Positions 13,816 to 21,765 of a stretch of 29,009 bases of DNA are shown here, one piece after another. This stretch comes from Pseudomonadota bacterium (lineage in GTDB: Bacteria; Pseudomonadota; Alphaproteobacteria; Caulobacterales; Caulobacteraceae): the NCBI GenBank assembly GCA_023432855.1, contig JAEZEZ010000096.1, positions 1 through 29,009 of the forward strand. The letters are read 5' to 3'. The position numbers and the translations under genes were made by a program. The notes beneath the pieces are model-generated. The model did no database searches. It was not told the origin of the DNA and saw only the letters and a list, made by a program, of their open reading frames with translations. The first letter of the stretch is position 1. Each line of letters opens with the position of its first letter.

Positions 13816-14955
13816 TCACTGCCGGAACATCTCCCGCGCGGTGATCACCCGCATGATCTCGTTGGTGCCTTCCAGGATCCGGTGCACCCGCAGGTCGCGC
13901 ACGATGCGCTCCAGCGGGTAGTCCTTCAGGTAGCCGTAGCCGCCGTGCAGCTGCAGCGCGTCGTCGGCGACCTGGAAGCAGGCGTCGGTGGCGAAGCGCT
14001 TGGCCATGGCGCAGAGCTGTGTGGCGCGCGGATGCCGGGTGTCCATGGCCCAGGCGCCCCGGTGCACCATCAGGCGCGCGGCCTCCAGCTCCGTCTGCAT
14101 GTCGGCCAGCTTGAACTGCAGCGCCTGGAAGTCCTTCAGCGGCTTCCCGAACTGCTTGCGCGTCTCCATGTAGGCCTTGGCCGTCTCCAGCGCGAACTGG
14201 CTGCCGCCCAGCGAACAGGCCGCGATGTTCAGCCGCCCGCCATCCAGGCCGGACATGGCGATGCGGAACCCCTCGCCCTCGGCGCCGACGCGGTTCTCGA
14301 CCGGCACGCGGCAGTCGTCGAACTGGACGATGGCGGTAGGCTGGTTGTTCCAGCCCATCTTCTTTTCCTGGGCCCCGAAGCTGAGGCCCGGCGTGTCCTT
14401 CTCGACCACGATGGTGGAGACGCCCTTCGGCCCATCCTCGCCCGTGCGCACCATGCAGACGTAGACGTCGGAGGTCCCGGCGCCCGATATGAAGGCCTTC
14501 GACCCGTTCAGCACGTAGTGGTCGCCGTCCAGCCGCGCCGTCGTCCGCAGGCTGGCCGCGTCGGAGCCCGAGCCCGGCTCGGTCAGGCAGTAGGAGGCGA
14601 TCAGTTGCATGGTCGTCAGCCGGGGCACGTACTTCGCCCGCAGCTCGTCGGAGCCGTACCGGTCGATCATCCACGTCGCCATGTTGTGGATCGAGATGAA
14701 GGCCGCCGCGGACACGTCGCCCCGCGCCAGCTCCTCGAAGATGATCGCCGCGTCGAGCCGGCCCAGCGCCGAGCCGCCGTGTTCCTCCTGAACGTAGATG
14801 CCGGCGAAGCCCAGCTCCGCCGCCTTGCGCATCTCGGCGACCGGGAAGTGCTTCTCCTCGTCCCAGCGCGCCGAGTGTGGCATGAACTCCGCTTCGGCGA
14901 AGGCGCGGGCCATGTCCTGGATGGCGCGCTGGTCCTCGGTCAGGCTGAAATCCAT
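13816..14955 (-). CDS. Acyl-CoA dehydrogenase, probably isobutyryl-CoA dehydrogenase
   Basis: FAD enzyme forming the alpha-beta double bond of an acyl-CoA, passing electrons to ETF. The 379 residues have the standard three-part fold: N-terminal helical domain (MDFSLTEDQRAIQDMARAFA), the beta domain with YCLTEPGSGSDAASLRTTA and NGSKAFISGAGTSDVYV, and the C-terminal helical domain with RKQFGKPLKDFQALQFKLAD and LQLHGGYGYLKDYPLER. The catalytic base is E362 in RILEGTNEIMR. Adjacency to 3-hydroxyisobutyryl-CoA hydrolase favours isobutyryl-CoA (valine pathway) over other short branched substrates. The ATG at 14955 is chosen from the family N-terminus; the frame is open further upstream but without family sequence. 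It is divergent from the next gene across 102 nt. Confidence 0.92.
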   Translation of the reverse strand: MDFSLTEDQRAIQDMARAFAEAEFMPHSARWDEEKHFPVAEMRKAAELGFAGIYVQEEHGGSALGRLDAAIIFEELARGDVSAAAFISIHNMATWMIDRYGSDELRAKYVPRLTTMQLIASYCLTEPGSGSDAASLRTTARLDGDHYVLNGSKAFISGAGTSDVYVCMVRTGEDGPKGVSTIVVEKDTPGLSFGAQEKKMGWNNQPTAIVQFDDCRVPVENRVGAEGEGFRIAMSGLDGGRLNIAACSLGGSQFALETAKAYMETRKQFGKPLKDFQALQFKLADMQTELEAARLMVHRGAWAMDTRHPRATQLCAMAKRFATDACFQVADDALQLHGGYGYLKDYPLERIVRDLRVHRILEGTNEIMRVITAREMFRQ

Positions 14956-15057
14956 GGGTCTCGAAATTCCTTGAGCGCGGCGGACTTTGCGCCGCCGGGG
15001 GTTTAGGCTAGGGGGCGCGGGCCGGCGCACAAGCGACCGGGCGAGGAGCCCCTGGGC

Positions 15058-15543
15058 ATGTCGGATACGGTTTCTAGTGGAACGTTCGCCTCGCCGTCGA
15101 GCGAGGATCGCAATCTGGGCTTCCTGATCTACGGCCTGCTGTTCCTGTCGCCGTTTCTCTGGGCCTTCACCGGCGTCATCGGCGTGGTGATCGCCTACGT
15201 CCGCCGGGCCGAGGCCGACGCCCTGATGCGCACCCACTTCCAGTTCCAGATCCGTACCTTCTGGATCGGCGTCGCGATCATGGCCCTCAGCCTGGTCTGC
15301 CTGCTGATCGGCCTGGGTTTCCTGTTCAATGGCCTGTTCGCGGCCGCCACCCACGAGGGCGCTGGCTGGGACGCATGGGAGGCGGCGGGCATCGGGGCCG
15401 ACGAGGTGGTGCTCCGCAGCGAAACGTTCATGGCCTTCCTCGCCGCAGTTGTGCTGGCCGTCATCGGCGCCCTGTGGCAGTTCGCGGCCTCCCTGTTCGG
15501 CCTGGCCCGGCTGGCCGGCAAGCAACCGATCGGACGCGCCTGA
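15058..15543 (+). CDS. Small DUF4870-like membrane protein
   Basis: A 161-residue inner-membrane protein with three hydrophobic segments: about residues 20-45 (LGFLIYGLLFLSPFLWAFTG), 68-95 (FWIGVAIMALSLVCLLIGLG) and 125-150 (MAFLAAVVLAVIGALWQFAA). The segment VVIAYVRRAEADALMRTHFQ, with a basic loop and a Thr-His-Phe-Gln turn before helix 2, is typical of the DUF4870/Tic20-like group, whose role is unknown. An AGGAG lies about 10 nt before the ATG. The stop is 5 nt from the hemB start, so the two are very probably co-transcribed and coupled. Confidence 0.85.
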   Translation: MSDTVSSGTFASPSSEDRNLGFLIYGLLFLSPFLWAFTGVIGVVIAYVRRAEADALMRTHFQFQIRTFWIGVAIMALSLVCLLIGLGFLFNGLFAAATHEGAGWDAWEAAGIGADEVVLRSETFMAFLAAVVLAVIGALWQFAASLFGLARLAGKQPIGRA

Positions 15544-15548
15544 GAACA

Positions 15549-16541
15549 ATGACCCACACCGCCGCCTTCCCCGCCCTGCGCCACCGCCGCCTGCGTCAGG
15601 CCGATTGGACCCGCCGGCTGGTCGCCGAGACGACTCTGACGCCGGCCGACTTCATCTGGCCGATCGTGGTGCACGACGGGGAGGAGGCGCGCGTGCCGGT
15701 CGCCTCCATGCCGGGGGTCGATCGTCTGTCGGTGGCCGAGGTGGCCAAGGCCGCGAAGGAGGCCGAGGCCTTGGGCATCCCCGCCATCGCCCTGTTCCCG
15801 AACATCGACGTCGCGCGCAAGGACGCCCGGGGCTCGGGCGCCGCTGACCCGACAGGCGTGGTGCCGCAAGCCATCAAGGCGGCCAAGGACGCGGCGCCGG
15901 GCCTCGGCGTCATGTGCGACGTGGCGCTGGACTGTTACACCGACCACGGCCACGACGGGCTTCTCGAGAACGGCCGCATCGTCAACGACGCTACGCTCGA
16001 ACGGCTGGTCGAACAGGCCCTGGCCCAGGTCGAGGCCGGCGCCGACATCGTCGCCCCGTCCGACATGATGGACGGCCGCGTCGGCGCCATCCGTGGCGCG
16101 CTGGAGACCGCCGGGCGGCACGACACCCTGATCCTCGCCTATGCCGCCAAGTACGCATCGGTGTTCTACGGCCCCTACCGCGACGCCGTGGGCTCGGCCC
16201 GGGCGCTGCAGGGCGACAAGCGCACCTACCAGATGGACCCGGCCAATTCCGACGAGGCGATCCGCGAGGTCGCAGCCGACCTGGCCGAGGGCGCCGACAT
16301 GGTCATGGTCAAGCCGGGCATGCCCTATCTCGACATCGTCCGCCGCGTCGCCGAGACCTTCCGCGTGCCCACCTTCGCCTACCAGGTGTCTGGCGAGTAC
16401 GCGATGCTGCTAGCCGCGGCGCAGAACGGCTGGCTCGACGAGGAGCGCGCCATCCTCGAAAGCCTGATGGCCTTCAAGCGTGCGGGCTGCGCCGGCATCG
16501 TCAGCTACTTCGCGCCCAGGGCCTGCCGCCTACTCGGCTGA
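15549..16541 (+). CDS. hemB: Delta-aminolevulinic acid dehydratase (porphobilinogen synthase), Mg-type
   Basis: Condenses two 5-aminolevulinate molecules to porphobilinogen, directly after the HemA step. The 330 residues match the family. The two Schiff-base lysines are K201 in LAYAAKYAS and K255 in MVKPGMPYLD. The metal loop at 122-137 reads MCDVALDCYTDHGHDG: the three cysteines of zinc enzymes are replaced by Ala126, Asp128 and Asp136, so the enzyme should depend on magnesium, as in many Alphaproteobacteria. Cys129 remains where Pro is common. I chose the ATG at 15549 (MTHTAAFPALRHRRLRQ) because it fits the family N-terminus; the longer frame overlaps the upstream gene. Its 3' end overlaps the convergent hydrolase gene by 12 nt. 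Confidence 0.96.
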   Translation: MTHTAAFPALRHRRLRQADWTRRLVAETTLTPADFIWPIVVHDGEEARVPVASMPGVDRLSVAEVAKAAKEAEALGIPAIALFPNIDVARKDARGSGAADPTGVVPQAIKAAKDAAPGLGVMCDVALDCYTDHGHDGLLENGRIVNDATLERLVEQALAQVEAGADIVAPSDMMDGRVGAIRGALETAGRHDTLILAYAAKYASVFYGPYRDAVGSARALQGDKRTYQMDPANSDEAIREVAADLAEGADMVMVKPGMPYLDIVRRVAETFRVPTFAYQVSGEYAMLLAAAQNGWLDEERAILESLMAFKRAGCAGIVSYFAPRACRLLG

Positions 16542-17639
16542 CCGGCCCAGCAGGGCCCGCAGCTCGTCGCGCCAGAACACGGCCCAGGTATGGGTTCCAT
16601 GCCCGCGCCCCTCTTTCGTCGAGGGGAGAAGGATATAGCGGCCATTCTTCAGGCTCGGCGCGAACTGTTCGGCCAGTCCCAGCTCCGGCGGATTGATGAA
16701 GTCGTCGGCGGAATTTATCCAGGTCACCGGCACGGTGATCGTCTCCAGCCCGGCTGAGGGATCGTAGTTGCGCGAGGCGTTCACCTGATAGAGCAGGTTG
16801 TTGGCGTCGAGCGTCGCCAGGGCGCGAGGCATGGTTTCGGCCAGGTAGGCGTCGGCGGCCTCGGCCGTGGGCATGTCGGCCTGCATGCGCATCGGCGCGC
16901 TGCCGGCGATCATCAGCAGCGACTGGGCCGTGCGCAGCCCCTGCACCGGCTGCTCGGCGTAGTCCCCGCCCTTCCAGGCCGGATCGGAGGTGATCGCCTC
17001 CATCACCATCTTGCGCCACAACCGGTTGCGGCCGGCAATCTCGGTCGGCAGGCAGGCCATCGGCATCATGGCGCGGGCGAAGCCGGGGTGCTCCTGGCCC
17101 CAGACGAAGGCGTGCATGCACCCCATCGAGGTGCCGAAAAGCAGGCGCAGGCTGTCGACGCCCAGGTGCTGCGTCAGCAGCGCGTGCTGGGCCGCGACCA
17201 TGTCGTCGTAGTCGTACCTGGGAAAGCGGGCCCGCAGACCATCGCTCGGCTTCGACGAACCGCCGTGGCCGATGCCGTCGGGCAGGATGATGTAGTACTC
17301 GGCCGGGTCGAGCTCTCCGCCCGGCCTGAACAGTTCGTCGGCGAACTGCGGGCGCAGGAACTGAGCCCCCGAGCCGCCGGTCCCGTGCAGGACCATCACC
17401 GCGTTGGTGATACGACCCGAGGCGTCCCGCTTCGGCGTCCCCAGCGTCCTGTAGTGCAACCGCAGTTCCGGCAGGGTCTCGCCGGAGCGGAAGCGGAAGT
17501 CGCGGACGACGAAGTCGCCCTCGGTCACTGCTGGCTGGGCCGCAGGCTGGCCGACGTTCAGCCAAAAGGCGATGACGAGGCCGGCTAGGAACGCCTGCGC
17601 CGCTCTTCCAGCCTTGCCGCCAGACTTGACGTATCCCAT
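16530..17639 (-). CDS. Secreted alpha/beta hydrolase of the homoserine O-acetyltransferase-like group
   Basis: A 369-residue protein with an N-terminal signal or anchor (basic start, then AAQAFLAGLVIAFWLNVG, residues 13-30). The alpha/beta hydrolase core has the oxyanion strand VMVLHGTGGSG (81-91), LPDGIGHGGSS (119-129) and the nucleophile elbow FGTSMGCMHAFVWG with Ser171. The acid is probably in INSADDFINPPE and the histidine in GRGHGTHTW. It resembles MetX in architecture, but export argues against methionine synthesis; an esterase or acyltransferase outside the cytoplasm is more likely. The start is well supported by GGGAGG 6 nt upstream, although it lies 55 nt inside the previous gene. 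It is third in a three-gene run after a flavin reductase and a dehydrogenase. Confidence 0.86.
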   Translation of the reverse strand: MGYVKSGGKAGRAAQAFLAGLVIAFWLNVGQPAAQPAVTEGDFVVRDFRFRSGETLPELRLHYRTLGTPKRDASGRITNAVMVLHGTGGSGAQFLRPQFADELFRPGGELDPAEYYIILPDGIGHGGSSKPSDGLRARFPRYDYDDMVAAQHALLTQHLGVDSLRLLFGTSMGCMHAFVWGQEHPGFARAMMPMACLPTEIAGRNRLWRKMVMEAITSDPAWKGGDYAEQPVQGLRTAQSLLMIAGSAPMRMQADMPTAEAADAYLAETMPRALATLDANNLLYQVNASRNYDPSAGLETITVPVTWINSADDFINPPELGLAEQFAPSLKNGRYILLPSTKEGRGHGTHTWAVFWRDELRALLGRSAE

Positions 17640-18454
17640 CGCGCGCCTCCCATCGCCTGCACCTCGGAATAGAACTGATCGACCAGGGCCGTCAGCGCCA
17701 GATGCGATCCGTTCGCCCTCGCCTCCTCCAGCACCAGGCCCAGATCCTTGCGCATCCAGTCGACGGCGAAGCCGAAGTCGTAGCGGTCCTCGGCCATGGT
17801 CGCCCAGCGGTTGTCCATCTGCCAGGACTGGGCCGCGCCCTTGCCGATGGCGTCGTAGACGTCGGCCGGATCGAGCCCCGCGGATTTCGCGAAGTGCATG
17901 GCTTCGGCCAGGCCCTGCACCACCCCGGCGATGCAGATCTGGTTGACCATCTTGGTCAGTTGCCCCGACCCCGCCGGGCCCAGCAGCTTGGTAGCCTTGC
18001 AATAGGCGCGCATCACCGCATCGGCGCGCGCGAAGGCCGCCTCGTCGCCGCCGCACATGGCGCTGAGCTGGCCGTTCTCGGCGCCGGCCTGCCCGCCCGA
18101 TACGGGAGCGTCGACGAAGCTGCGGCCGGAGGCGGCACACAGCTCGGCCATCTCGCGGGCCACCCGCGCAGAGGTGGTGGTGTGGTCGATGACGACCGCC
18201 CCCTCGGCCAGGGCCGGCAGCGCCTCGGCGACCACGGCGCGCACGTCGTCGTCATTGCCGACGCACAGCACCAGGGCCTCCGCTCCGGAGGCCGCCCCGG
18301 CCGCCGCATCGGCGAAGCGGCCGCCGGTGTTCGCAGCCCAGTCCCGCGCCTTGCCGGGCGAACGGTTGAAGCCCGTCACTTCGTGCCCGGCCCGGATCAG
18401 GTGTCCGGCCATGGGCGCGCCCATCACGCCAAGCCCGGCGAATGCGATCTTCAT
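17585..18454 (-). CDS. NAD(P)-dependent beta-hydroxyacid dehydrogenase (3-hydroxyisobutyrate dehydrogenase family)
   Basis: A 289-residue cytoplasmic oxidoreductase. The Rossmann loop is GLGVMGAPMAGHLIRAGHEV (7-26). FNRSP at 29-33, with a basic residue after the second strand, hints at NADP preference. The substrate loop VDAPVSGGQAGAENG (114-128) and catalytic K168 (QLTKMVNQ) are intact. It is the second family member in the window; sequence differs clearly from the mmsB product, and its substrate cannot be told. Glyoxylate/succinic semialdehyde reductase and tartronate semialdehyde reductase are among the possibilities. The ATG overlaps the flavin reductase stop by 4 nt and has GAGGAAGAGG just upstream, so coupling is near certain. 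Confidence 0.9.
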   Translation of the reverse strand: MKIAFAGLGVMGAPMAGHLIRAGHEVTGFNRSPGKARDWAANTGGRFADAAAGAASGAEALVLCVGNDDDVRAVVAEALPALAEGAVVIDHTTTSARVAREMAELCAASGRSFVDAPVSGGQAGAENGQLSAMCGGDEAAFARADAVMRAYCKATKLLGPAGSGQLTKMVNQICIAGVVQGLAEAMHFAKSAGLDPADVYDAIGKGAAQSWQMDNRWATMAEDRYDFGFAVDWMRKDLGLVLEEARANGSHLALTALVDQFYSEVQAMGGARWDTSSLAARLEERRRRS

Positions 18455-18933
18455 GCCTCTTCCTCGTCCGCGGCGCGACCGTAGCGGCCGCGCGAGAACA
18501 GCAGCCCCTCGCCGCCGGTGTCGTCGAAGGCCAGCACCTCGCCCACGATGATCTGGTGATCGCCCATCTGCAGCCGCTCGCGCACCTCGCACTCGAAGCG
18601 CGCCACCGCGCCCTTCAGCAGGGGGACCCCGGTCCCGCCCCGCTCGCATTCGCCCGGCTCGAGCCGGCCGGCGCCCTTCGAGAACCGCCGTGACCGGGCC
18701 TCGTCGCCCGCGGCCAGCACGTTCACGGCGAAGCGGGGCGAGCTGTGGAAGACGTGGCGGCGGTCGCAGGCGTCGTCCAGGCACCACAGCACGAGCGGAG
18801 GATTGATCGATACCGAGGTGAAGGAATTGACGGTCAGGCCAAGCGCGCCGCGAGCGTCTTCGCCGGTCACGACCGTCACGCCCGTCGCGAAGGCGCCCAG
18901 GGCCCGGCGGTACTGTTTCGAGGCGGCGTCCAC
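18451..18933 (-). CDS. Flavin reductase family protein (FMN-binding split barrel)
   Basis: A 160-residue cytoplasmic protein of the short flavin reductase family, which uses NAD(P)H to supply reduced FMN/FAD to partner monooxygenases. Seen: YRRALGAFATGVTVVTGED (8-26), LGLTVNSFTSVSINPPLVLW (flavin-binding strand-loop), FAVNVLAAGDEARSRRFS and GDHQIIVGEVLAFD near the C-terminus. The start is GTG with no clear Shine-Dalgarno sequence. A weak promoter-like pair (TTGCGCC, 14 nt, CCTAGTTC) ends only a few bases upstream, so the mRNA could have almost no leader. No partner monooxygenase is encoded nearby. It is first of a three-gene run and divergent from motB across 91 nt. Confidence 0.88.
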   Translation of the reverse strand: MDAASKQYRRALGAFATGVTVVTGEDARGALGLTVNSFTSVSINPPLVLWCLDDACDRRHVFHSSPRFAVNVLAAGDEARSRRFSKGAGRLEPGECERGGTGVPLLKGAVARFECEVRERLQMGDHQIIVGEVLAFDDTGGEGLLFSRGRYGRAADEEEA

Positions 18934-19024
18934 GGTCCGGAACTAGGCCGCGCCGCGCGCCGGCGCAACCACCCCTTAACCTTGAGTGGAGAATGTCGCT
19001 GGAAGTTCGGGGGAGAATGCCCAG

Positions 19025-19924
19025 ATGGCGCTGACCAACGGCGTAGTCGTCATCAAGAAGGTCAAGAAGGGTGGCGGCCACGCTCACCATGGCGGCGCCT
19101 GGAAGGTCGCCTATGCCGACTTCGTCACCGCCATGATGGCCTTCTTCCTGCTGATGTGGCTGATCAACACGACCAGCCCCGAGCAGAAGCGCGGCATCGC
19201 CGACTACTTCGCCCCCGCCAGCGTCAGTGAATCCACCTCAGGTTCGGGCGGCATCCTGGGCGGTACGGCGCTCGGCGACGACGGCGTCAAGAGCGAGGGC
19301 TCCATGTCCGTGGTTTCCCAGCTCGCTCCCGAGGCGCCGATCGAGGCCGACGAAGCCGGCCAGAGCTCCGCCTCCGGCGCGCTCGATTCCGCCAGCGAGC
19401 GGGCCCTGCGCGACGAGCTGGCCCAGCGCGAGGAGGCCGCCTTCCGCAGCGCGGCGGAATCGCTGCGCCAGGCCATGCGCGACATGCCCGAACTCGCCGA
19501 ACTGTCGAAGCAGATCATCATCGACCAGACCCCCGAGGGCCTGCGCATCCAGCTGATCGACCAGGAAGGCCGCTCGATGTTCGAGCCGAACTCCGCCCAG
19601 CCGAACGAGCGCGCGCGCCTGCTGCTGCGCGCCGTCTCCCGGGTCATCGTCCAGCTGCCCAACCGGGTCACCATCACCGGCCACACCAGCGCCACCCCCG
19701 GCCGCCGCAACGAAGGCGACTGGCCGCTGTCGGCGAACCGCGCCAACGCCGCCCGCGGCGTGGTTCAGTCGGCCGGCGTCGACCCGGACCGGATCTATCA
19801 GGTCTCGGGCAAGGCGAACTCCGACCCGCTCTACCCCGACGACCCCACCCTGGCCGGCAATCGCCGCATCGCCATCGTGCTCCTCCGGGAGGCGCCGGTG
19901 CTTCCCAGCGACTCGAGCCTGTAA
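19025..19924 (+). CDS. motB: Flagellar motor stator protein MotB
   Basis: Inner-membrane stator subunit that with MotA conducts protons and anchors the motor to peptidoglycan. From the ATG at 19025 the protein has 299 residues: a basic cytoplasmic start, one membrane helix AYADFVTAMMAFFLLMWLI with the proton-binding Asp at residue 32 (same number as in E. coli), a linker rich in Ser, Gly and Glu, and an OmpA-like peptidoglycan-binding domain (VTITGHTSATPGRRN, LSANRANAARGVV, NRRIAIVLL). GGGGGAGAA just upstream supports this ATG over a GTG 39 nt earlier. No motA is present; in Caulobacter motA and motB are likewise unlinked. A TTAACC half-site upstream (18976) is too little to claim CtrA control. 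Confidence 0.95.
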   Translation: MALTNGVVVIKKVKKGGGHAHHGGAWKVAYADFVTAMMAFFLLMWLINTTSPEQKRGIADYFAPASVSESTSGSGGILGGTALGDDGVKSEGSMSVVSQLAPEAPIEADEAGQSSASGALDSASERALRDELAQREEAAFRSAAESLRQAMRDMPELAELSKQIIIDQTPEGLRIQLIDQEGRSMFEPNSAQPNERARLLLRAVSRVIVQLPNRVTITGHTSATPGRRNEGDWPLSANRANAARGVVQSAGVDPDRIYQVSGKANSDPLYPDDPTLAGNRRIAIVLLREAPVLPSDSSL

Positions 19925-19948
19925 CGATGTTCGCAATGGGCGCTTGCG

Positions 19949-19974
19949 GTGACGGGCCTGATGGGAGCTAATTC
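19949..19974 (+). promoter_or_regulatory. Candidate housekeeping promoter for bpt
   Basis: GTGACGG (19949-19955), an 11-nt spacer and GCTAATTC (19967-19974) closely match the Caulobacter housekeeping consensus TTGACGS-N10-14-GCTANAWC: 6 of 7 positions in the -35, and all but position 6 in the -10. Transcription would begin near 19981, giving a leader of about 18 nt before the GTG of bpt. Confidence 0.5.
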
Positions 19975-19998
19975 TCCACAGGCCCAGGCGCAGCGTCC

Positions 19999-20757
19999 GT
20001 GACCCAGCATTTCTCGACCCGCCAGCTAAGGTTCTACCTCACGGCCCCTTCGCCGTGCCCGTATCTGGGCGGCCGGTTCGAGCGCAAGGTCTTCGCCCAC
20101 CTGCCCCTTTCCGACGGTCCGACCGTCAACGACAGCCTGACCCAGATCGGCTTCCGCCGCTCCCAGAACATCGCCTACCGCCCCGCCTGCGAAGCCTGCG
20201 ACGCCTGCGTCTCCGCCCGGCTGCCGACGGAGGACTACGTCTTCTCGCGCTCCGAACGGCGCATCCTGGACCGCAACGCTCACCTGACCCGCCACCCGGT
20301 GGAGGCCGAAGCGACCATGGAGCAGTTCGACCTGCTTCGCCGCTATCTCAACGTGCGCCACGGCGGCGGCGGGATGAGCGACATGACCTGGCTCGACTAT
20401 GTGGCCATGGTCGAGGACACGGCGGTGCGGACTCACATCATCGAGTACCGGGAGCCGTCCGGCGAGGACGGCGGGCCGGGGGACCTGATCGCCTGCGCCC
20501 TGGTCGACCTGCTCTCCGACGGCCTTTCGCTGGTCTACAGCTTCTACGAGCCGGACAAGCCTCGGCAGAGCCTGGGCTCCTTCGTCATCCTGGACCACCT
20601 GGTGCAGGCGCGGATGACGCGTCTGCCCTACGTTTACCTGGGCTACTGGGTCAGCGGCAGTCCGAAGATGGACTACAAGGCCCGCTTCCGGCCGCTCGAG
20701 GTCCTCAAGCCCGGCGGCTGGGTAAGGCTGGACGACATTCCTCCCGAGGAACGCTAG
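19999..20757 (+). CDS. bpt: Aspartate/glutamate leucyltransferase (bacterial N-degron transferase, ATE-related)
   Basis: Transfers leucine from leucyl-tRNA to proteins with N-terminal Asp or Glu, marking them for ClpS-ClpAP degradation; often annotated as arginyltransferase. The 252 residues match the Bpt family. The N-terminal domain has CPYLGGRFERKVF (20-32), GFRRSQNIAYRPACEACDAC (51-70) with Cys64, Cys67 and Cys70, and the GNAT-like C-terminal half has SDGLSLVYSFYEPD, LGSFVILDHLVQA, YVYLGYWVSGSPKMDYK and FRPLEVL. The start is GTG with no strong ribosome site and a short predicted leader. The stop shares CTAG with the convergent protease gene. Confidence 0.94.
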   Translation: MTQHFSTRQLRFYLTAPSPCPYLGGRFERKVFAHLPLSDGPTVNDSLTQIGFRRSQNIAYRPACEACDACVSARLPTEDYVFSRSERRILDRNAHLTRHPVEAEATMEQFDLLRRYLNVRHGGGGMSDMTWLDYVAMVEDTAVRTHIIEYREPSGEDGGPGDLIACALVDLLSDGLSLVYSFYEPDKPRQSLGSFVILDHLVQARMTRLPYVYLGYWVSGSPKMDYKARFRPLEVLKPGGWVRLDDIPPEER

Positions 20758-21755
20758 GCGGCCGGGACCGCCGTCTGGGCACGTTCGGCGGCGAAATCGC
20801 GCCCCGCCGCGAAGGTCACCAGGGCCTCGATGCGCTTCTTGATGGGCGGATGGCTGGCGAACAGGCCGCCGCCCTCGTGTTCGAAGAACATGGTCTGGAT
20901 GTCGCGCGGCGCAGCGATCTCGGCGTTGCCGGAGATCTTCTGCAGAGCGCTGATCATGGCGTCGGGGTTCTTGGTCAGCTCCACCGCGCCGGCGTCGGCC
21001 AGGAACTCGCGCTTCTTCGAGATCGAGGAACGGATCACCAGCGCCAGGATGTAGGCCACCGCCCCGGCGACAAAGGCGATCAGGATCAGGGCGCCGGCCC
21101 CGCCGCCCCCGCCCCCGCCCCGCGAGCGGCCCGAGCTGCGGCCGCCGGTCCGCACCATGATGCGGAAGAAGGCCTCGCAGGTCAGGGTGATGATGCCGGC
21201 GAAGATGGCGGCGATCACCGTCAGGCGGACGTCTCGGTTGATGACGTGGGTGAGTTCGTGCGCCAGCACGCACTCCAGTTCGTCGCGGTTTAGCTTTTCC
21301 ATCAGGCCGCGCGTCACCGTGATCACCGCGCCCTTGTCGGACAGGCCGCTGGCCCAGGCGTTCATGGCGTCGGTGTCGACGATGCGCAGGCCCGGCATCG
21401 GCTGGCCCCGTGAGATGCAGAGGTTCTCCAGCAGGTTGTAGAGTTCCGGATAGGCGGCCCGCTCGACCTTCCGGGCGCCGGTCGCCATGTCGATGATGCC
21501 CTGATGGCCGACCCAGGCGATGCCGTACCAGGCCCCGGCGCCGACCAGGGCCATCGGTCCCGTGGCGCCGAGCCAGGATGCGGACACGGCCATGTCCGCC
21601 GCCACGTCGCCCGTCGAAGGCGCCACCCCGAAACCCATCAGGCCCAGCTGCAGCGCCCAGACCAGTCCGATCAGCAGGACCGGAAAACCAGCCAGCAGAA
21701 GCAGGGAACGGAAGTTGTTCTGCCAGATCCAGGTCTTGAGGCCGACGGCGCCCAC
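20754..21755 (-). CDS. M48 family membrane metallopeptidase (HtpX-like)
   Basis: Zinc protease of the inner membrane, related to HtpX and probably involved in membrane-protein quality control. The 333 residues show two N-terminal hydrophobic helices (about 17-45 and 66-83), the zinc motif HELTH at 166-170, helices near 178-200 and 222-242, and the third ligand E250 in KKREFLADAGAVEL. A flexible loop rich in Gly, Ser and Arg (204-222, with seven consecutive glycines) separates helices after the active site. It lies 10 nt after lemA; LemA plus M48 protease is a recurrent bacterial pair. Its stop shares CTAG with the convergent bpt stop. Confidence 0.92.
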   Translation of the reverse strand: MGAVGLKTWIWQNNFRSLLLLAGFPVLLIGLVWALQLGLMGFGVAPSTGDVAADMAVSASWLGATGPMALVGAGAWYGIAWVGHQGIIDMATGARKVERAAYPELYNLLENLCISRGQPMPGLRIVDTDAMNAWASGLSDKGAVITVTRGLMEKLNRDELECVLAHELTHVINRDVRLTVIAAIFAGIITLTCEAFFRIMVRTGGRSSGRSRGGGGGGGAGALILIAFVAGAVAYILALVIRSSISKKREFLADAGAVELTKNPDAMISALQKISGNAEIAAPRDIQTMFFEHEGGGLFASHPPIKKRIEALVTFAAGRDFAAERAQTAVPAA

Positions 21756-21765
21756 TTAACGCTCG

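Noticed and set aside
14975..15000. GCGGCG/CGCCGC stem upstream of the acyl-CoA dehydrogenase and DUF4870 genes as a terminator or operator.
   Set aside because: A 6-bp GC-only stem with a 7-nt loop is easily produced by chance at this composition, and there is no U-tract or dyad motif.
16620..16632. Second copy of the GGGAGAAGG arm.
   Set aside because: It lies inside the hydrolase coding sequence and has no complementary arm next to it.
18976..18990. Possible CtrA site upstream of motB.
   Set aside because: Only one TTAACC half-site is present; the second TTAA at the required 7-nt spacing is absent.
21090..21130. C-rich low-complexity tract as a possible repeat or quadruplex element.
   Set aside because: It is fully explained by the polyglycine loop codons of the M48 protease; nothing outside that gene supports a separate function.
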